Assembly: GCA_013153295.1 (NCBI GenBank)
Contig: JAADEV010000096.1
Span: 1-5,982 of the forward strand
Direction of reading: 5' to 3'
From: Aquificota bacterium
GTDB lineage: Bacteria; Aquificota; Aquificia; Aquificales; Hydrogenothermaceae
DNA length: 5,982 bases
Shown here: piece by piece, positions 5,972 to 5,982 of the stretch
Position numbering within the stretch: the stretch's first letter is position 1
How the letters are laid out: each line of letters begins with the position of its first letter
The notes under the pieces: model-generated
Told to the model about the DNA's origin: nothing
Databases searched by the model: none
What the model saw: the letters and a program-made list of their open reading frames with translations, nothing else
Program-made: the position numbers and the translations under genes

Positions 5972-5977
5972 TTGACA
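5972..5977 (+). promoter_or_regulatory. Consensus -35 box TTGACA facing right, -10 outside window
   Basis: TTGACA matches the sigma-70 -35 consensus exactly and lies 5 nt from the right edge, so its -10 box would fall outside. The A/T tracts of the palindrome just upstream occupy the UP-element position. This suggests a divergent gene to the right, but the window cannot confirm it. Confidence 0.4.
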
Positions 5978-5982
5978 TAAGT

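Larger units (their letters stand above)
5834..5982 (-). promoter_or_regulatory. Probable operon leader and promoter region
   Basis: This 149-nt gap has no convincing ORF and is where the leftward operon should be initiated. The ribosome binding site TAGGAGA is at 5841-5847. A TATATT at 5868-5873 (minus strand) is the best -10 candidate and would give a leader of about 30 nt. The hexamer 18 nt upstream (TTACCC) matches the -35 consensus poorly, so the promoter is weak or activator-dependent, or I have misplaced it. Confidence 0.4.

Overview
All seven genes lie on the minus strand, so transcription runs from right to left and the window reads as a single compact operon. The DNA is AT-rich and the proteins are rich in Lys, Glu and Ile. 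The cytochrome domain at the left end closely resembles, from memory, the c555-type cytochromes of Aquifex. Together these suggest a thermophilic bacterium of the Aquificota, perhaps Hydrogenothermaceae-like. The phylum is a moderately confident inference and the family is only a guess.

Layout in transcription order: (1) 5834-5982, the intergenic region upstream of the operon. It holds a G-tract-rich stretch and, at the right edge, a perfect palindrome abutting a TTGACA box that faces right. (2) 4295-5833, a 512-residue AAA-ATPase-like protein with a C-terminal PD-(D/E)XK nuclease-like domain. (3) 3660-4295, pgeF/yfiH, coupled by a TAATG overlap. (4) 2823-3659, accD, directly abutting pgeF. 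(5) 2318-2830, mobB, overlapping accD by 8 nt. (6) 2020-2289, a stand-alone acylphosphatase. (7) 657-2036, a secreted protein with four LysM domains and a degenerate M23/LytM domain. (8) 1-644, a lipoprotein cytochrome c whose 3' end lies outside the window. No gap inside the operon exceeds 28 nt and no terminator is visible between the genes.

Several products act on the cell envelope. AccD supplies malonyl-CoA for membrane lipids, PgeF removes faulty peptidoglycan precursors, the LysM/LytM protein should bind peptidoglycan in the periplasm, and the last gene should place a haem protein on a lipid anchor. MobB, acylphosphatase and the ATPase/nuclease do not fit that theme.

The most unusual items are at the left end. 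One is an M23 domain that has lost its HxH catalytic pair and so resembles amidase-activating LytM factors. The other is a c555-like cytochrome carried on a long predicted helix built from 15-residue repeats behind a lipobox. I see no CRISPR array, rRNA, tRNA or insertion sequence.
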